Shown: positions 32,368-42,333 of the stretch, in pieces
Position numbering within the stretch: position 1 is the stretch's first letter
Layout: every line of letters begins with the position of its first letter
Source of the DNA: Bacteroidales bacterium
GTDB lineage: Bacteria; Bacteroidota; Bacteroidia; Bacteroidales; UBA932
Direction: 5' to 3'
Length of the DNA stretch: 64,000 nucleotides
Assembly (NCBI GenBank): GCA_017630215.1
Contig: JAGBVR010000011.1
Span: 26,325-90,324, forward strand
Notes under the pieces: generated by a model
Databases searched by the model: none
Told to the model about the DNA's origin: nothing
Seen by the model: only the letters and a program-made list of their open reading frames with translations
Made by a program: the position numbers and the translations under genes

Positions 32368-35300
32368 ATGGATAAAGACAGCTTGCATAGTGATCTTCAC
32401 AGAAGATTTTCATCGAGAGTAAAGTCTGTAACCCTCCATCTGGGAAATTTCCAGTATAACCATAAGGATAATCCGGAAAGAGAGGATCTTTATATTCATA
32501 GAGAGCAACAGGAACGCAAACTCGAGAGTTGGTTACTGAATAAGAACAAATCTGGATCATACCTTGTTACTGGATATCGTGGTATGGGTAAGTCCAGTCT
32601 GGTCAACCATGTTCTTGATAGGATTGTTAGGCCCCTGAACGCAAGGGTAGAACGGGTTTGGAATGCTTCTATCATATTGATGGCCATAACCTTCTTTTTC
32701 GGTTTTATGGAATTCTGGATCGCTGGTGCGATTACTTTATCCTTATTTCTTGCCTGCTTCTTTATCGTTATTGGTGATCAGAACTACCCTTCAGCAAAAT
32801 TCAAGGACGAAATCTCGAATTTTGCTCAATACAATACACTTGGTTCCAAACGACTTAGAAAGTTACTATCAAGTGCAGATACTACACAGCAGAGTTATAA
32901 ACGCATCAAGATCAAGATTAATCTCGGTAAAGAGATAATGAATGAACGCGATGTGTTATGCCTAATAACTGGACATATCAAAAACAAATACGAAGAATAC
33001 TTAAATGCAGGCCATAACAAACCTTACTGGATGTACCTGCGACACCTTTGCGCATTTAGTTTAGCAACAATAATACTAAAATTATCATTAGTCCCATTTG
33101 GAAACTCTATTAACAGTTATTTCTGCTGCAAGTATGCCATCGGCAGATTTGTTCGTAAAACATATGAGATAATCGGAGATAATCCCGTCACAAAAGCAGT
33201 CGCTGTTATAATTGTGCTTTTAGGGCTTACCTGGTTAGCATATAAACTCTTTGACCGAATTATATCACTCTTTGATTATTCTCAGAAGAGTCTAAAGAAA
33301 CTGACAGACCTTTCAGATCGCCTTTCGTCCTCTATTAACGAATCTGACGGAAATATCCCTAATCTGTCAAACAGTTTTCTGAACATATCTTTATTTGGTA
33401 GGAGAAATCGTGAGATACCTTCGGCTGATATTCGCGATATAGAAGCCGAACTTATTGAAATCATCAATACTATCAACAGCAGGTTCTGCATACCGGCCAA
33501 TCGTGTCCAGTTTTTCATTGTATTGGATGAACTTGATAAAGCCGAACAGAAAGACAGCTCTGACTCAAATATTCAAGAGTCTGAGCTGACCCCTCCTGAG
33601 TTTTCTTCATCTATAGATGGATTCACGGAGGGTAACTCAAACACAGAAAGGCGAAAAGTCGTCCTGCAGATGCTTGGCAATATGAAGCTCTTTTTGACTA
33701 CTGCAAGTGCCAAGTTCATCTTCATATCCGGTAGAGAATTATACGATGCATTTCTGGCAGATATCTCAGACCGTGAATATGCCATCAGCAGTATTTTCAG
33801 TGGCGTGTTGAACGTAAGTAGTTTCTTGTATCCAGAAAGAGAACAGTCAGACATAAGTTCTCTCACAGAACAATATGTTGCAGAAACCTTATTGCCTGAT
33901 AATTATCTATTGAAGAAAGCCCAAGAAAATGCGCTTAAAAACGGAGTGATAAAAAAGGAGATTCCATCACTTCGCTGGTATATCCAGTATTTGACAGAGT
34001 TGGCTGAAAAAGAAGGGCTTTCCAAAGAAGATTTGAGATTCAGAAAAGAAGAAATAAGACACATAACAATCTTCCTTAAAAACTTCATTGTTTATCTGTC
34101 GCACGTCAGCAATGGAGCACCCAAAAAGATCGTCTTATATTTTGAAAAATATATCAAACGCAAGGAAGATTTGGTCACATATTACGACTGGCCAGACAAT
34201 ATAGAATGCGGCGTGAGGAAGAATTACGCTTTGTATTTCACACCTGAAGACCAACAGAAAATTGGTTTCATCTCATATTTGGCAGCTCCTATTATGGATG
34301 TCATAACCAACAATGTAAGTAATTATGATGATAAACTTCTTGTTGAAGCCTCTTTCCTTATCGATCATTTGTTCAAATTTCACGGTAGAGGATTCTCTTG
34401 GCGCAACATTGAGTTAACGCCAGAACTGTTGGATGTTAACAAAACTCCAGAACTAAGAGACTTTATTACATCTATTATGGAGTTTATGCAGCAACTGCAT
34501 ATTTCATCAATTCTGGTAGGTCTGTTCCAATTTAAATTCAGGAAAAGAATATCAGAAGAGTTATCCTATATCTCTCGTGTCTCGGATGAAGCAGCAGCAA
34601 TGTTCAACTTCACACTGAATGAGTCTCATCCTGTTAAGCAATACTATGCTAAGCTTCTGAACTATTACCTGAATATCAGTCAGAAATCCGACCCATCTGG
34701 CACAAATAATATGTATGGCGACGTCATTTCTCGTATACATATTTCATTAGCCAATCTGTATTTTATGGAGGAAAATTATAGCAGGGCTCTTCAGGAATAC
34801 AGGTGTGCAATAAACTATCTTGACCGAGTTATTAATCCGGATTCTCAGGAATCATTGTCTTCTATTATTACACGAGTCAGATGTATGCTCAAAATGGGCT
34901 TGACTTGTGAGTACAGCAAGAACTACGAGACAGCATATGTTATTTATTGTAATTTGGTGGATGCAGTCATCTCTGTAAGAGAGGTAGATGAAAGGCAATT
35001 AGGACTTCACTTAGTTGACAGATGGACTGACGACTGGAGAATCAAACAACCTATGGTTGTTGACCTTGGCGTAAATAATGGTGTTTATCCATATAGATAT
35101 GCCTGGAGTAATGGTAATGAGAAATATATGCACCATATATACAATTTAGTTTGGGATGATAGCTGTATAACCACTACAAATAGCAGTGGACAGAAACTCT
35201 CAAACCCTCGATATGGTGCAGCAGAATATAGCCTAGACTTTGATCATTTAATCTCTGGGTTCTCGAAAAACTTATCTCCAGAAAAAAGCCACTTTATCGC

Positions 35301-37830
35301 AAAATTATCTTTGTTTGAAGATGTCAGACTTATTTACAAGGCGATTCTAGCAAAGCTATTTATTATTGAAAAGATGAATTTGAGTGGCATAACACAATCA
35401 AATATTGAAATTGCTGAAGCAGAGTTCAAATATCTCCATAGAACTACGAATTTAAAAGAGAAGTTTTTTATATCCGCGGACTTTTTTAATGAGTTGGGAA
35501 AAATATTATTTTATAAAAATAGTCTTAGTTTACTTTCTCAATCAAAGCGAGATAGTTGTAAAGAGACATTGCGCTCAGCATTATATTGGTGGAATATTGA
35601 CCTATATGCCTTTATCGATGAGTTCTGTTTCTATATTAGAGACAATGATAAACTGAAACGAAATTATAAAGATGCAGTAATTATCAAAGAATCAATAATA
35701 GATTTTTTTAATACATATAAAATAGCCTCTATTCCGGAAGGGGTTCAAATTTCTGAATTATCTGATATTTTTAAATATATAAAAGAAAGCCCAGAACTTA
35801 AAGCATTAAGTAATATTCAAAGAACTATTATTATAGATTATCTCGATTATATTGCTTCTATAAAATATGTAATCCAACAGGGATCCAAAGAAGAATTTTC
35901 GTGGAAAAAGATAAATACCTGCTGTAAATTAAGGAGGCTGCATAAGGAGAAATCCTGGAACATACCATGTTACGCCTGTAAATATATCAACAAGAGTCTA
36001 AAGATTCTTATAGATCATATGTTTGTAGATGTTGAGAATAATTCACTAGAAGCAGATATTGATTTGGGAACAAAATCAGTATTCTTGTTACGTTATTCTT
36101 TTAGAAAGTATATACGATATCAGCGTGTAAATCATTTGAGATTGTTAGCATCAAATGCTGTAGGTATGGGAAATGTATTATACAGTTGTTCTAAAGACCA
36201 CGGTTTCTCAAATACAATCATTTCGTTGATATATACAATGTTATTAAGCGGCAAAGATGATGTAAAAGAGGCTTATATACATAATCTTGGCGGCCATAGA
36301 ATCACGAAAATTGACAGAGCCATGCTCTATTATCTGGTAGGTTATCGTTATTACACTATAGCACAACAACACAAAGATGCAGCAGATTGCCTAATTAAAA
36401 TACTTAAAGTCATTAATGAGGTTATTACCAATATTAACTTTCATAAAAAAGGAAGTAAAGGTTATAAGAAAGTTCGATCAAGGATCATTAATTGTCAAAA
36501 GTTATATTTTGAGAATATATCATCTAGCACACACGAGCCACAGAATTTACTTGAGGCGCTATTTATCCGCATATCGAAATGTGTTGCGGCTCAATATGGG
36601 TATAGCCCAATTTCTGAAATGTACGATTATAGATGGCTACTACATATGAATAGTAACGAAGATATTGATTTGAGACGTCTTCATACTTATACTGAATTAA
36701 AAGAAAGCATATGGCTCATATATGATAGTAAAATTAAATTATTTAACCTTAAAGCTTATCAAGAAGGAAAGTGCCAAAATTTTCAATCTAAAAATAGTAC
36801 AATTAAAGTAATGAGAGATTGCATCAGTTCTGCATACCAACACTTTACTGTGTTAGGACAGACTTCTTGCACCTTTCATAATGATATATTTTCTAATTAT
36901 GCACGTTTTAGGTTAACAAAATCAATTTTAAAAGATGTTTTGGGGCAAGATCCTATGGTGAGTCAAAGGAACTCATATAATTACAACAATGATTATGCCG
37001 TTAAATTTATATGCCTGCTCAAGGATTATTTGCTTGATAGCCAGATATATCCAGAAAGACTTGATAGTTTAATCTTTAATATTACTCCAGACTGCAACCA
37101 TCGGCTAAGTTTAATTGAATTCATTCTGGAAGATGCAATTGTGTGCTTAACTGAAATTATATACACGCTAACCCCATATAATCATATATCGTCATTTACT
37201 AATAGTTTTATTGCAGAAGTATATGCTCAGTTGTGGGAATATTCAAAGATGTACGAAACTTTAGATATGTTATATGACTATGTAGAGCATAAGGATGATA
37301 ATTATGACGAACTGTTTAATGTTTGGTATGACATTCAGCCGTCAAATAATTATTTGAACTTAAAGAAAACATTAAAAGAATTCTGCTCGGCTATAACTCG
37401 CATCAAGATTAATCGTAAATATGGCGACCTTAAAAGTCAGTTTTTTACGAGATTGCGTCATAACATTGATGATCGCACATTACATCATGTCATAAGTAAC
37501 TATGCCGCTGAAATGTCATTAAAATATTATTCTCTTTCCGAATCAAATCATTCCGAAGGAGAAGCATACAAAAACCAGATACATTGCAATTATATACTCA
37601 ATGACGATCTTGGCAATGACACATGGTTCTTTAATACTGCAATTGAACGATATCGCTTACACATGAATTATATTCAGCAACACAAGCGAAGAATGGCCAA
37701 TATTATAAAAAAGTCGCGCTTTCATAGTTTGCATAGTTACACTAATGGCAATGTCAATGAATGGAAATTAGCGACAATATTTGACCGTACTAGATTTGAT
37801 GATTCACTTAACATTAACTCAGAACTATAA
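32368..37830 (+). CDS. Giant KAP-type P-loop NTPase with inserted membrane helices and C-terminal TPR-like repeats
   Basis: This 1820-residue protein has Walker A GYRGMGKSS (residues 69-77) and Walker B FFIVLDELDK (about 382-391). Between them are four hydrophobic helices (about 100-115, 117-135, 225-245, 276-294). Membrane helices inserted inside the P-loop domain are the hallmark of KAP NTPases, a family that includes PifA, the F-plasmid T7-exclusion protein. Residues about 395-760 are helical, and TPR-like repeats follow at about 780-870 (RIHISLANLYFMEENYSRALQEYRCAI). The remainder to 1820 is a long helical AT-rich region I cannot assign, perhaps a ligand-sensing solenoid. I chose the ATG at 32368, after the promoter. 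The next gene starts 2 bp after the stop. Likely a membrane-bound sensor ATPase. Confidence 0.75.
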   Translation: MDKDSLHSDLHRRFSSRVKSVTLHLGNFQYNHKDNPEREDLYIHREQQERKLESWLLNKNKSGSYLVTGYRGMGKSSLVNHVLDRIVRPLNARVERVWNASIILMAITFFFGFMEFWIAGAITLSLFLACFFIVIGDQNYPSAKFKDEISNFAQYNTLGSKRLRKLLSSADTTQQSYKRIKIKINLGKEIMNERDVLCLITGHIKNKYEEYLNAGHNKPYWMYLRHLCAFSLATIILKLSLVPFGNSINSYFCCKYAIGRFVRKTYEIIGDNPVTKAVAVIIVLLGLTWLAYKLFDRIISLFDYSQKSLKKLTDLSDRLSSSINESDGNIPNLSNSFLNISLFGRRNREIPSADIRDIEAELIEIINTINSRFCIPANRVQFFIVLDELDKAEQKDSSDSNIQESELTPPEFSSSIDGFTEGNSNTERRKVVLQMLGNMKLFLTTASAKFIFISGRELYDAFLADISDREYAISSIFSGVLNVSSFLYPEREQSDISSLTEQYVAETLLPDNYLLKKAQENALKNGVIKKEIPSLRWYIQYLTELAEKEGLSKEDLRFRKEEIRHITIFLKNFIVYLSHVSNGAPKKIVLYFEKYIKRKEDLVTYYDWPDNIECGVRKNYALYFTPEDQQKIGFISYLAAPIMDVITNNVSNYDDKLLVEASFLIDHLFKFHGRGFSWRNIELTPELLDVNKTPELRDFITSIMEFMQQLHISSILVGLFQFKFRKRISEELSYISRVSDEAAAMFNFTLNESHPVKQYYAKLLNYYLNISQKSDPSGTNNMYGDVISRIHISLANLYFMEENYSRALQEYRCAINYLDRVINPDSQESLSSIITRVRCMLKMGLTCEYSKNYETAYVIYCNLVDAVISVREVDERQLGLHLVDRWTDDWRIKQPMVVDLGVNNGVYPYRYAWSNGNEKYMHHIYNLVWDDSCITTTNSSGQKLSNPRYGAAEYSLDFDHLISGFSKNLSPEKSHFIAKLSLFEDVRLIYKAILAKLFIIEKMNLSGITQSNIEIAEAEFKYLHRTTNLKEKFFISADFFNELGKILFYKNSLSLLSQSKRDSCKETLRSALYWWNIDLYAFIDEFCFYIRDNDKLKRNYKDAVIIKESIIDFFNTYKIASIPEGVQISELSDIFKYIKESPELKALSNIQRTIIIDYLDYIASIKYVIQQGSKEEFSWKKINTCCKLRRLHKEKSWNIPCYACKYINKSLKILIDHMFVDVENNSLEADIDLGTKSVFLLRYSFRKYIRYQRVNHLRLLASNAVGMGNVLYSCSKDHGFSNTIISLIYTMLLSGKDDVKEAYIHNLGGHRITKIDRAMLYYLVGYRYYTIAQQHKDAADCLIKILKVINEVITNINFHKKGSKGYKKVRSRIINCQKLYFENISSSTHEPQNLLEALFIRISKCVAAQYGYSPISEMYDYRWLLHMNSNEDIDLRRLHTYTELKESIWLIYDSKIKLFNLKAYQEGKCQNFQSKNSTIKVMRDCISSAYQHFTVLGQTSCTFHNDIFSNYARFRLTKSILKDVLGQDPMVSQRNSYNYNNDYAVKFICLLKDYLLDSQIYPERLDSLIFNITPDCNHRLSLIEFILEDAIVCLTEIIYTLTPYNHISSFTNSFIAEVYAQLWEYSKMYETLDMLYDYVEHKDDNYDELFNVWYDIQPSNNYLNLKKTLKEFCSAITRIKINRKYGDLKSQFFTRLRHNIDDRTLHHVISNYAAEMSLKYYSLSESNHSEGEAYKNQIHCNYILNDDLGNDTWFFNTAIERYRLHMNYIQQHKRRMANIIKKSRFHSLHSYTNGNVNEWKLATIFDRTRFDDSLNINSEL

Positions 37831-37832
37831 TT

Positions 37833-38360
37833 ATGGATTGTAAAATTTACATTATTATTGCACTTTGCTGCATTATTCTCTATCTTATTTCTATGCAATG
37901 TATATGTTGCTGTGCCACAAATAAAAAATGTATGTGTGGGAATTGGATGGCACTTAGTCTTAACCTATTGCTTTGCATTGCACTATTTGTGTTGACTGGC
38001 TATGGGATTGGTCAATTGCTGCAATCTATCGCTGGAGCAAACTTAACTAATCTCATAAGCATTGAACATAAAAAAGCAATAACACTTATAACCAATGATG
38101 AGTGTGTCGCATACTGGGTTATTTTTATCACTGCGCTAATAGCACTGATTATAGTCTTTGTGCTAATCATAAAATATATTGTATTTTTAATAGAAATCGC
38201 TCTGGTGCATACAAAAATCGCAATATGTTCAAGATTGAAGGAAGAAAATGAGAGAGAAGATTACGTTATAAAAGAGAGCAGTCAACTCATAGAAAAATTA
38301 AGACGCCACAACTTGCCGGACATATTCAAGAATTCGCTGAAAGACATATATGAACAATAA
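37833..38360 (+). CDS. Small cysteine-rich multi-pass membrane protein
   Basis: This 175-residue protein has three hydrophobic helices (about 4-24, 40-62, 92-122) and a cytoplasmic charged helical tail (about 125-175, EENEREDYVIKESSQLIEKLRR). The first loop is unusually rich in Cys (CICCCATNKKCMCG at about 23-36), which could bind metal or form disulfides. No family is recognised. Its 2-bp gap to the KAP gene and 14-bp gap to the DUF262 gene show that it is a dedicated component of the operon, perhaps a membrane partner of the KAP NTPase. Confidence 0.7.
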   Translation: MDCKIYIIIALCCIILYLISMQCICCCATNKKCMCGNWMALSLNLLLCIALFVLTGYGIGQLLQSIAGANLTNLISIEHKKAITLITNDECVAYWVIFITALIALIIVFVLIIKYIVFLIEIALVHTKIAICSRLKEENEREDYVIKESSQLIEKLRRHNLPDIFKNSLKDIYEQ

Positions 38361-38374
38361 AAGCAGATAAAACT

Positions 38375-39559
38375 ATGGACAATAGAGTTTACTATGGAGA
38401 ATACTCCTTGAAATACTGGATTGAACTAATGCTAAAAGGCAACATAGAACTACCTGACTATCAAAGAAGTTTTGTGTGGGAGGAAGAGCAATTCAAAGTT
38501 TTGGTAGAGTCATTCAAGACTAAGCAATTTATTCCTCCTGTTACAATAGGGGCATACAAATCGGAAAACGGAAATAAGAATTACATTATTGACGGTCAGC
38601 AAAGGTTGACTTGTATACTTCTGGCATATCTCGACCGATTTCCTAAAAAAGAAGCAGGAAATGCTGTCGTAGATGTATTGGTCAATGATAATGATGATGA
38701 ACTTGAAGCTGACGAAGAGAATACCGATAATATGATTGAATGGACATTTCAGTTTCTGACGGCAAAAGGAAATAACAAACCAGACATCTTATCCAAATGT
38801 AATCCTGACCATTATAAGACTCTGAACCTAAACCTTGACGATAGTTTTTTCTCCAAAAATTATCTTGGCTTTTCATATATAGTGCCAGGCAACAGTGAAG
38901 CTACATCCCAGCAAAGATTCTTCTCTACTGTATTTAGAAACATTAACATTCAAGGTAAATCGCTCTATACATTGGAAAGCAGAGCCTCATTATATTTTCT
39001 TAACAGCAATCTCAAAGAATGGTTTGATCCGGAATTTACAAGATCTATATCAAGTAGCGTTGTGGATAAATCCAAAAAGAGTAGAATGGATTTTGTAAGA
39101 TACCTGTCCATCCTATCACAATATCATAAGACAAAGGATGAAAACAAAGTGGCATACCGATATGCTAGAAGAATGGAAGACTATTACGAAAGCTACATAT
39201 ATTCTGTTGTAAACGATGATGACTCCTTGCTATTTGGAAAATTCTCGGATATCTATCCAGACTGCAACTACAAGAATAGGGTTGACAGTTTGAGTAGCAG
39301 TATCGCAGAATTGGGTTTGTCTCGTTCTTACATATCCATTATAGATATGGACATCTATTTCTTTGGATTGGTATATGTTGAGTTATTCCTTACACGCAGT
39401 ATAGACTTAAATAAAAAAGAAGATTTAAAAAGAGAACTTGCAGAAAAGATAAGTCGTAGAAAGAGAGAACTGAAGCACACTAAAACACCATCTTTACTCA
39501 AGTATTTGCGCACGCGCATAAAAGACTCAATAGATATATATTTAAAATACACTGTGTGA
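38375..39559 (+). CDS. DUF262 (GmrS/ParB-like) protein without an HNH domain
   Basis: This 394-residue protein has the DUF262 signature: IELPDYQRSFVWEEEQ (about 24-39), FIPPVTIG (52-59) and IIDGQQRLTCI (71-81), whose DGQQR is the nucleotide-binding or hydrolysing motif of the ParB/Srx-like fold. In GmrSD and SspE proteins DUF262 is followed by a DUF1524 HNH nuclease. Here the C-terminal half is helical, ends in basic residues and has no HNH motif, so the nuclease is absent or supplied by another gene. The stop overlaps the next start (TGATG), coupling it to the HEPN-like gene. I infer a regulatory NTPase role. Confidence 0.8.
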   Translation: MDNRVYYGEYSLKYWIELMLKGNIELPDYQRSFVWEEEQFKVLVESFKTKQFIPPVTIGAYKSENGNKNYIIDGQQRLTCILLAYLDRFPKKEAGNAVVDVLVNDNDDELEADEENTDNMIEWTFQFLTAKGNNKPDILSKCNPDHYKTLNLNLDDSFFSKNYLGFSYIVPGNSEATSQQRFFSTVFRNINIQGKSLYTLESRASLYFLNSNLKEWFDPEFTRSISSSVVDKSKKSRMDFVRYLSILSQYHKTKDENKVAYRYARRMEDYYESYIYSVVNDDDSLLFGKFSDIYPDCNYKNRVDSLSSSIAELGLSRSYISIIDMDIYFFGLVYVELFLTRSIDLNKKEDLKRELAEKISRRKRELKHTKTPSLLKYLRTRIKDSIDIYLKYTV

Positions 39560-40359
39560 TGAGTATACATAGCAACTTTATATATACCCCTCTTTCTGAT
39601 ATACTTGAAGATGCGGCGAATGCGACCCAGTGTATTGGACAAAGTATTGATGTATATCCTTTGTGTGACTACATTATGCAATCAATCTTTATGAAGATGA
39701 CTGGTGCGCAAGAGCAAAAGATGAAGTGTATCTGTTGGGAATTGGCTACTGTTGACTTTGAGATACGCCGAGATCTCTATAGTGACTGGAGCTTAGGCGA
39801 GTGCTCGTCTTTAAGTGACAAAAATAAGATTTTAGGAATTTTAATTAAAGCGATATTAAAGATTAATAATGATTTTGATGCAAAGAGTGCTATAAATCGA
39901 CATCGGATTCTTGTGGAATCCAAAGAAATTATAAATAGATTTTATAAGGTCTCAAGCATTAAAAGTTTTGGTGCCAGAGAATTTGATGTGTTTATGGCTC
40001 TGTTTGATGAAATTGAAGATGAATGCATTTATCATATTGATAATGGCAGTTCTATATTCAAGAAATGTGCAAACTGCTCGCATCGTACTGACGCTGATAA
40101 ACCCCTGAGTTGTTCTATAAAGAAAAATCTAGATCATATATATTCTCGTCTATATATTCATCGAAACCGCTGTGCCCATAATCTGATGTCCTATCAACAG
40201 AATTTGCCATCATTAAAATCGCTAAGCAGTGCCGATTACATATATGAGAACTATTACATTCGGTTTGCTTTACTCATTATCATTGATTTAATAATTACGG
40301 AACTCTATAGAATCTTTGAGAGAGAATATCAAGCCTCTGTACCACAATATAATGGGTAA
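39559..40359 (+). CDS. HEPN-like protein with RX4H motif, putative RNase effector
   Basis: This 266-residue helical protein has RNRCAH at residues 202-207, fitting the HEPN catalytic pattern R-x4-6-H with polar Asn after Arg. It is followed by a hydrophobic helix (about 232-252) typical of the HEPN four-helix bundle. A cysteine cluster (C170, C173, C185) could be a zinc knuckle. HEPN domains with this motif are often metal-independent RNases in toxin-antitoxin and phage-defence systems. I did not see a second known domain. The start is the ATG overlapping the DUF262 stop codon; a GTG one codon earlier is possible. A terminator follows at 40388. Confidence 0.65.
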   Translation: MSIHSNFIYTPLSDILEDAANATQCIGQSIDVYPLCDYIMQSIFMKMTGAQEQKMKCICWELATVDFEIRRDLYSDWSLGECSSLSDKNKILGILIKAILKINNDFDAKSAINRHRILVESKEIINRFYKVSSIKSFGAREFDVFMALFDEIEDECIYHIDNGSSIFKKCANCSHRTDADKPLSCSIKKNLDHIYSRLYIHRNRCAHNLMSYQQNLPSLKSLSSADYIYENYYIRFALLIIIDLIITELYRIFEREYQASVPQYNG

Positions 40360-40387
40360 TTGCTTATATAACTGAAACTTTTTCCTG

Positions 40388-40421
40388 CCCCTGAAAGAAT
40401 CTTTCTTTTAGGGGTTTCTTT
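40388..40421 (+). terminator. Terminator of the KAP-DUF262-HEPN operon
   Basis: CCCCTGAAAG (40388-40397) pairs with CTTTC and AGGGG (to 40414) through a bulge of four T, and the hairpin is followed by TTTCTTT. It closes the operon 29 bp after the HEPN-like stop codon. The TGAAACT at 40373 directly upstream is one of the boxes discussed for the right-hand regulon. Confidence 0.65.
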
Positions 40422-40478
40422 AATCCATTGATTATCAGCCATACTCCAAAATTTCTGAAAGATAGATTTTCTTGTAGA

Positions 40479-40502
40479 TGAAATTTATACTGCATATCTT
40501 TG
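40479..40502 (+). promoter_or_regulatory. Promoter of the second TPR regulator: TGAAATT-N9-TATCTTTG
   Basis: TGAAATT (40479-40485) is separated by exactly 9 bp from the -7 box TATCTTTG (40495-40502). This is the same spacing as in the full double-box promoters at 42269 and 42883, but the first box is degenerate (TGAAAGA, 23 bp upstream instead of 20). This suggests weak autoregulation. Confidence 0.5.
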
Positions 40503-40542
40503 TATCATTAAATTATGTTTGAATCGCATCTATAGAATGTTT

Positions 40543-42186
40543 ATGAAATATCTCTTGCCAATACTTTTAGCGTTTTGTTTATTCTCTTGCCAGCGTCATT
40601 CTGACAACTGGGAAAAGATTTGCGATATTGAGAACTATATAGAGTCGCGTCCGGATAGTGCTCTTGCTGTACTGGAGTCTATTGATGTCGAAACTCTATC
40701 TTCTGATGAAGAAAGAGCTAAGTATGCCCTATATATGTCAATGGCTTTGGATAAGAATTATATCGACAAGACTGATTTTGAGGTTCTGCAGCCAGCCGTT
40801 GATTATTATGAGAAGTATGGTTCTGCCACTGATAAGTTAAGAACGTTTTATTATCAGGGAAGAATATTCTATAATAAGGGCGAGACGGAGGAAACCATGG
40901 AATGCCTGGTGAAATCGATGCATCTGGGTAAAGATTCCGAAGACATTTTAGTCAAGGCAAGAAATTATTATTTACAGAGCACTCTGTATATTCAATATTA
41001 TAATTGGACAAAGACAATTGAATCTAGCTTAGCAGCAGCTGAATGCTATAAAGCACTTGAAAAATACGACAACTATGTACGAATGTTATGCCGAGCAGCA
41101 GAAGGCTATATGTTCCTTCAGGATGACGAGTCTGTGGAAAAACTTCTTTATGAATGTGCAAAATATCTAAATGAAATAAATAATAGGAGTAAAGCCCATT
41201 ATTATGCGATACGACTAACACATAATTGCGAAGAGTCCTCTGAGGAAGATGTCTATGCCGCAATTTCTGAATATCTTGGCTTTGCTTCATCCGAAAATAT
41301 AGACTGGATAGCAGTATCTCGCGCTTATCTTGCTATAGGAGATATTAGTTCATCTAAAAATGCGCTACGTAATTATACAAAAGGGCGACAGGATGATGCA
41401 CGATACTATGCTATATCAACTAAAATCTATGAAGCAGAAGGATCATACAAAGATGCTTTAATGGCATACGAACATTTTAATTCAATAACTGATTCCTTAG
41501 ACTTTATAATTTTAGCACAAGATACGCAGTTTGTTGAGGAACGACATCTATTAGAATTGGCAACAGTACAAGAAGAAGAAAGACGGAAACAGGCTGTATC
41601 TATATTTATCATAGTTGTCGCTATTCTAATAATTATTGCACTGTGGATAAATAGCCGATTACGAATATCAAAAATGGAAAAGATTATTATTCAGAAAGAA
41701 GCTGAGACATACAAGCTGAAATACACAGAAATGGAAGAGGAACGGGATAATCTTAATGCTCTTCTAGCTAAAAATGACGGGCTATCCCCAGAAGCACTTA
41801 ATGCAGTAGCTAAAAGGCTTGAACTTTTAAACAAGTTCTTTACGGCATATATTACCGATAATAGTGATATCGATCGTAAGGCAAGTAAAGAAATGGAAGA
41901 TCTTTTGAATGATAAGAATAATTTCATGAACTCTACTAGGCTTGCATATGCAGGTAGCCACCCAAAGTTTATAAAATATCTTGAGGAAAAAGGTCTGACG
42001 GAATGGGAAATAAATTATTGCTGTCTTTATGCACTTGGCTTAAAAGGTAAAGAAGTCGGAGCATACATAAAGATGCGCAGCCATTATAATAATAGTAGTG
42101 AAGTTCGCGAAAAACTGGGCATTACAGAACACGATACTAACCTTGGAATATATATACGTAAACTGGTTAAATCCCTAAGCGAATAA
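40543..42186 (+). CDS. TPR lipoprotein with C-terminal HTH: membrane-anchored transcriptional regulator (second copy)
   Basis: This 547-residue protein has a lipoprotein signal (lipobox FSC, Cys16), periplasmic TPR repeats (about 60-330), a transmembrane helix at about 350-370 (AVSIFIIVVAILIIIALWI), a coiled coil (about 375-440) and a C-terminal DNA-binding region (about 483-545, WEINYCCLYALGLKGKEVGAYIKM). It shares layout with the gene at 29284 but is diverged. An ATG two codons earlier (40537) or a TTG at 40519 are alternative starts; I prefer the one directly before the signal peptide. Its C-terminal domain recurs as a separate protein in the next gene. It is the best candidate regulator of the TGAAACT double-box promoters. 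Confidence 0.82.
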   Translation: MKYLLPILLAFCLFSCQRHSDNWEKICDIENYIESRPDSALAVLESIDVETLSSDEERAKYALYMSMALDKNYIDKTDFEVLQPAVDYYEKYGSATDKLRTFYYQGRIFYNKGETEETMECLVKSMHLGKDSEDILVKARNYYLQSTLYIQYYNWTKTIESSLAAAECYKALEKYDNYVRMLCRAAEGYMFLQDDESVEKLLYECAKYLNEINNRSKAHYYAIRLTHNCEESSEEDVYAAISEYLGFASSENIDWIAVSRAYLAIGDISSSKNALRNYTKGRQDDARYYAISTKIYEAEGSYKDALMAYEHFNSITDSLDFIILAQDTQFVEERHLLELATVQEEERRKQAVSIFIIVVAILIIIALWINSRLRISKMEKIIIQKEAETYKLKYTEMEEERDNLNALLAKNDGLSPEALNAVAKRLELLNKFFTAYITDNSDIDRKASKEMEDLLNDKNNFMNSTRLAYAGSHPKFIKYLEEKGLTEWEINYCCLYALGLKGKEVGAYIKMRSHYNNSSEVREKLGITEHDTNLGIYIRKLVKSLSE

Positions 42187-42251
42187 TACTTATTATGAAA
42201 TTATATGTCTGCTTGCTTCAAAATTTCCCAAGCAGAGCTTGAGAATCAATG

Positions 42252-42281
42252 AAATAGAGTTTCAAATCTGAAACTCTATTT
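42252..42281 (+). terminator. 13-bp palindrome AAATAGAGTTTCA-N4-TGAAACTCTATTT followed by T7
   Basis: A perfect inverted repeat (42252-42264 with 42269-42281) is followed by a T run. It can terminate the TPR regulator transcript. Its right arm is also the first TGAAACT box of the next promoter, so terminator and operator are merged. Confidence 0.7.
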
Positions 42282-42312
42282 TTTTTATTGAAACTTTTGC
42301 TCGATAATTTTG
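42269..42312 (+). promoter_or_regulatory. Double-box promoter TGAAACT-N13-TGAAACT-N9-TAATTTTG for the small HTH gene
   Basis: Boxes lie at 42269-42275 and 42289-42295 and the -7 box at 42305-42312, 21 bp before the ATG at 42334. The second box replaces a usual -33 TTG, as expected for an activator contacting RNA polymerase. The spacing is identical at 42883 and, on the minus strand, at 63687. Confidence 0.72.
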
Positions 42313-42333
42313 CATTGACAAAACGCAAACATT

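Noticed and set aside
38375-40359. GmrSD-type IV restriction system
   Set aside because: The DUF262 protein has no DUF1524/HNH nuclease domain and the next gene has an RX4H HEPN pattern, not an HNH motif.
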